Source of the DNA: Verrucomicrobiota bacterium
Lineage (GTDB): Bacteria > Verrucomicrobiota > Verrucomicrobiia > Opitutales > Opitutaceae
Assembly (NCBI GenBank): GCA_014584295.1
Contig: JACTNC010000012.1
Location: 1 to 54,469, forward strand
Reading direction: 5' to 3'
DNA: 54,469 nt
The notes under the pieces were generated by a model. It did not search any database. It was not told where the DNA came from and saw only the letters and a program-made list of their open reading frames with translations. Positions 52,458 through 54,469 of the stretch are shown in pieces. The position numbers and the translations under genes are program-made. How positions within the stretch are numbered: position 1 is the first letter of the stretch; every line of letters begins with the position of its first letter.

Positions 52458-53123
52458 TCAGGTGCCCGCTTGGGCGCGAATCTGAGCAATCAGGAAGTTT
52501 TCCGTGGTTTCGAGGTGTGCACGCATGGCAGCCACTGCCTGGGCTGCGTCGCGTTTCTCCACCGAATCGATGATTGCCTGATGCTCGGCGAGCACCTTTG
52601 CAGCGCGCCCCTCCCTAATGATGGCCTCATGACCGAGAATCGAGATGAGGTTTCGGACGTTGTTCATCACCGAGGTCAGATGCTGGTTCTGATGGCAATG
52701 GATGAAGTGGATATGAAAGGCCTTGTCGGCCTCCAGGAAGGCCACCTTGTCATCGATCTTGAAGTTTTCGCGCATGCGCTGCTGCTGTCTGCGCAGCTCC
52801 TCGGTTTGAGCGGAGGTCAGGCCTGCCACCACACGCTCAATGACGTAAAGCTCGATCATCCTGCGGGTTTCGAAAAAGTCGCGAATCTCCTTTTCGGAGA
52901 ACTCCCTTATCCGGAAACCCTTGCCGTCATGGGCGACAAGATAGCCTTCGGCGCTGAGTTCGAGCAACGCTTCGCGCACCGGAGTGCGGGAAACTCCCAG
53001 CAGATCCGCGAAGGTGTTCGCGGAGTAGAGCACACCACGCTGCCACTGTCCCGTCGTCAGCAGCTTCTGGATTTCTCCACGTGCCGTCGCCTTCAAGCTC
53101 TCTGGCTTCTCAATGCGGTTCAT
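52458..53123 (-). CDS. GntR family (FCD domain) transcriptional regulator
   Basis: The protein has 221 residues from ATG 53123; the longer frame would include the operator. The N-terminal winged helix has 'GVLYSANTFADLLGVSRTPV' with 'REALLELSAEGYLVAHDGKG'. The C-terminal FCD ligand-binding domain (about 90-215) has 'EADKAFHIHFIHCHQN' and 'EHQAIIDSVEKRDAAQAVAA', with the usual Asp/His metal-binding positions. Such proteins are repressors released by an acid metabolite. It heads the catabolic operon. A perfect palindrome in its own promoter and a second copy before hpaC define its probable regulon. Confidence 0.93.
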   Translation of the reverse strand: MNRIEKPESLKATARGEIQKLLTTGQWQRGVLYSANTFADLLGVSRTPVREALLELSAEGYLVAHDGKGFRIREFSEKEIRDFFETRRMIELYVIERVVAGLTSAQTEELRRQQQRMRENFKIDDKVAFLEADKAFHIHFIHCHQNQHLTSVMNNVRNLISILGHEAIIREGRAAKVLAEHQAIIDSVEKRDAAQAVAAMRAHLETTENFLIAQIRAQAGT

Positions 53124-53132
53124 TCTGGGTAT

Positions 53133-53168
53133 TGACAAGAGTGCAGCATACTGCACACTGCATGTCAA
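53133..53168. promoter_or_regulatory. Divergent promoter/operator between gntR and rhamnogalacturonan-lyase-like gene
   Basis: The perfect palindrome GTGCAG-CATA-CTGCAC (53141-53156) lies between outward TTGACA boxes: plus strand 53133-53138, and minus strand 53168-53163. Each TTGACA is followed at 17 bp by a poor -10 (ACACTG plus, TGCACT minus). A repressor here would block both directions at once. The site resembles the hpaC copy at 46768-46783 in 14 of 16 bases plus flanks. Confidence 0.75.
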
Positions 53169-53183
53169 CCTCTTTCCAACCCC

Positions 53184-53559
53184 ATGCCTCAGAATCGCAA
53201 CTGTTCGTGCAGGCTCCTTGTTCGTGGCTTCCTCGGTTTTCTGGTCGCGTGTCCGCTGTTCACGCCGTTCACCGGGTTTGGCGCAGAACAACTCGACCGT
53301 TCGGTGGTCGCATTTCCGCGACAGGAGGGTGGAGTATATGTTGGCTGGCGGTTACTGGAATCCGATCCGCGTGACATCGGATTCGATGTCTATCGCAGTG
53401 ATTCAGCGGGCTCCCTTGGAAGGAAATTGAATGCCGCGCCGATAACAGCATCCACCAACTACGTCGATTTGAGCGACTCATTATCCGGCAAACCCGCTTT
53501 CTACCGCGTGCGCGTTTCGGGCCGCAGTTCAGAGGGTGAGAGCGATCCGGTCGCACCTG
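53184..53559 (+). pseudogene. 5' fragment of an exported rhamnogalacturonan lyase (PL11-like)
   Basis: The fragment starts at ATG 53184 with a signal peptide to 'TPFTGFGAEQ'. It continues 'LDRSVVAFPRQEGGVYVGWR', 'LLESDPRDIGFDVYRSD', 'GRKLNAAPITASTNYVDLSD' and 'KPAFYRVRV', the N-terminal Fn3-like domain of PL11 rhamnogalacturonan lyases. Only about 120 of roughly 600 residues remain. The frame then enters transposase sequence and stops at 53567. It starts 16 bases past the divergent gntR promoter region, so it was once co-regulated with the catabolic cluster. Family call from the N-terminal domain alone. Confidence 0.7.
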
Positions 53560-54469
53560 ACATGTAATCGCACCACGATTTATGACTGGCTCAGTCTGTA
53601 TCGACATGGCGGCAAGGCTGCGCTGGACGCGAAGAAACGGGGCGGCCGGCGACGGAAACTCGACGGAGTGGCGATGCGTTGGATATACCGGACGGTGGCG
53701 ACGAAGAACCCTCTGCAACTGCACTTTCCGTTTGCCCTGTGGACCTGCGACATGATTCGGGTGCTGATCAAGCAGCGGTTCAACGTGGATCTGAGCCGCA
53801 GTTCAGTGGGCCGACTCCTAGAGCAACTTGGACTCAGTGCGCAACGTCCGCTGTGGCGGGCCTATCAGCAGAATCCGCAGGAGGTGCAACGCTGGCTCAA
53901 CGTGACGTACCCCAAAATCAAGGCGGAAGCCAGGGCCTGCCGGGCAGAAATCTACTTCGGCGACGAGGCCGGTGTGCGCTCGGACCACCACGCTGGAACC
54001 ACCTGGGCGCCGCAGGGACGCACTCCGATCGTTTCGAGCACGGAGGCGCGCTTTGGCTTCAATTTGATCTCGGCAGTATCTGCTCGAGGTCTCCTGCGCT
54101 TCATGGTGGTGGAAGGCAAAGTCGGAGCCGGCACCTTCATCGCCTTTCTGCAGCGTTTGATGCTGGGAGCCACCAAGCCGATCTTCCTGATTGTTGACGG
54201 CCATCCCAGTCATCGCGCCAAGGCGGTCGGACGCTACATCGAAACGCTCGGAGGCAAGCTGCGGTTGTTCTTCTTGCCGGCTTTACAGCCCGGAGCTGAA
54301 CCCGGACGAACTGGTCTGGAACAGCTTGAAGAATACTGCTCTCGGGCGTCGGGCTCACCATGACAAGGCTGGACTCAAGCATGTCGCGATTGGCCACCTG
54401 CGACACCTGCAGAAGACGCCGGGCAAGGTTCGAGCCTTCTTCGACGCTCCATATACGGCGTATGCCGCC
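53560..54469 (+). pseudogene. IS630-family transposase, 5'-truncated and frameshifted
   Basis: Sequence begins mid-domain at 'NRTTIYDWLSLYRHGGKAAL', so about 40-50 N-terminal residues are missing. It continues through the IS630 linker to the DDE domain: first Asp in 'EIYFGDEAG', second in 'PIFLIVDGHPSHRAKAV'. Near 54279-54284 the frame is broken: restored translation gives 'YSPELNPDELVWNSLKNTAL' with the third catalytic Glu, then 'GRRAHHDKAG' to the window end. In the original frame translation stops at about 54363. Truncation and frameshift mean it is inactive unless the frameshift is a sequencing error. No terminal repeat could be identified at 53560. Confidence 0.85.

Noticed and set aside
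54270..54295. Programmed ribosomal frameshift in the IS630 transposase.
   Set aside because: There is no slippery heptamer or A/T run at the break, and the 5' end of the gene is also missing, so decay or a sequence error is more likely.

Overview
The window looks like a chromosomal segment of a GC-rich Verrucomicrobiota bacterium, probably an Opitutaceae relative. This is an inference from gene content: exosortase with VPDSG-like C-terminal sorting tails, PrsK/PrsR regulators, many secreted proteins with repeated Ig-like domains, sulfatase, ThuA and DUF6250 proteins, secreted sugar isomerases and Gfo/Idh oxidoreductases. No rRNA, tRNA or CRISPR array was seen.

Region 1 (1-23 kb) is an envelope, exopolysaccharide and exosortase locus. 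It holds an ABC-2 polysaccharide/O-antigen export permease behind glmS, an outer-membrane beta-barrel protein, an exosortase followed at once by a giant TPR lipoprotein, and a second giant TPR lipoprotein paralogue. Next come a VPDGG-like sorted protein, the histidine kinase PrsK, the sigma54 activator PrsR, a second (proline-rich) sorted protein, a Wza-like export lipoprotein, a GT2 glycosyltransferase and a CDP-paratose-2-epimerase-like protein. Both sorted-protein genes have clear -24/-12 sigma54 promoters, with GTAAG/CTTAC pentamers upstream. The kinase, the activator, its promoters and the exosortase substrates can therefore be read as one regulatory circuit.

Region 2 (23-34.5 kb) is carbohydrate metabolism plus a second glycan cassette. 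It contains an exported TIM-barrel isomerase, a NagB-LmbE fusion whose LmbE half has lost its metal ligands, two Gfo/Idh oxidoreductases, an NHS-type MFS permease, two coupled GT4 glycosyltransferases and an asparagine synthase.

Region 3 (34.4-44.5 kb) encodes exported proteins. These are a matrixin-like metalloprotease with ten Ig-like domains and its overlapping partner, a DUF6250 protein, a sulfatase, a PIG-L deacetylase and a ThuA protein.

Region 4 (44.7-53.2 kb) is a catabolic cluster on the minus strand: gntR, nitrilase, cupin, DUF2848, MFS, alpha/beta hydrolase, exported nitrilase, flavin reductase (hpaC-like), hpaB-like monooxygenase. A near-identical 16-bp operator lies upstream of gntR and, 6.4 kb away, just upstream of the flavin reductase. 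This marks the cluster as one regulon, probably for oxidative breakdown of an unknown (nitrogen-containing) aromatic. The divergent neighbour of gntR is the 5' end of a rhamnogalacturonan-lyase-like gene, cut short by a degraded IS630-family element that runs off the window.

Intergenic DNA carries at least 13 copies of a REP-like palindrome (core GGGCACG-CTTCGT-CGTGCCC), often in inverted pairs, and a composite repeat of about 150 bp clustered at 9.0-10.0 kb and at the left edge. A decayed antitoxin/PIN-toxin pair lies at 10.06-10.37 kb.
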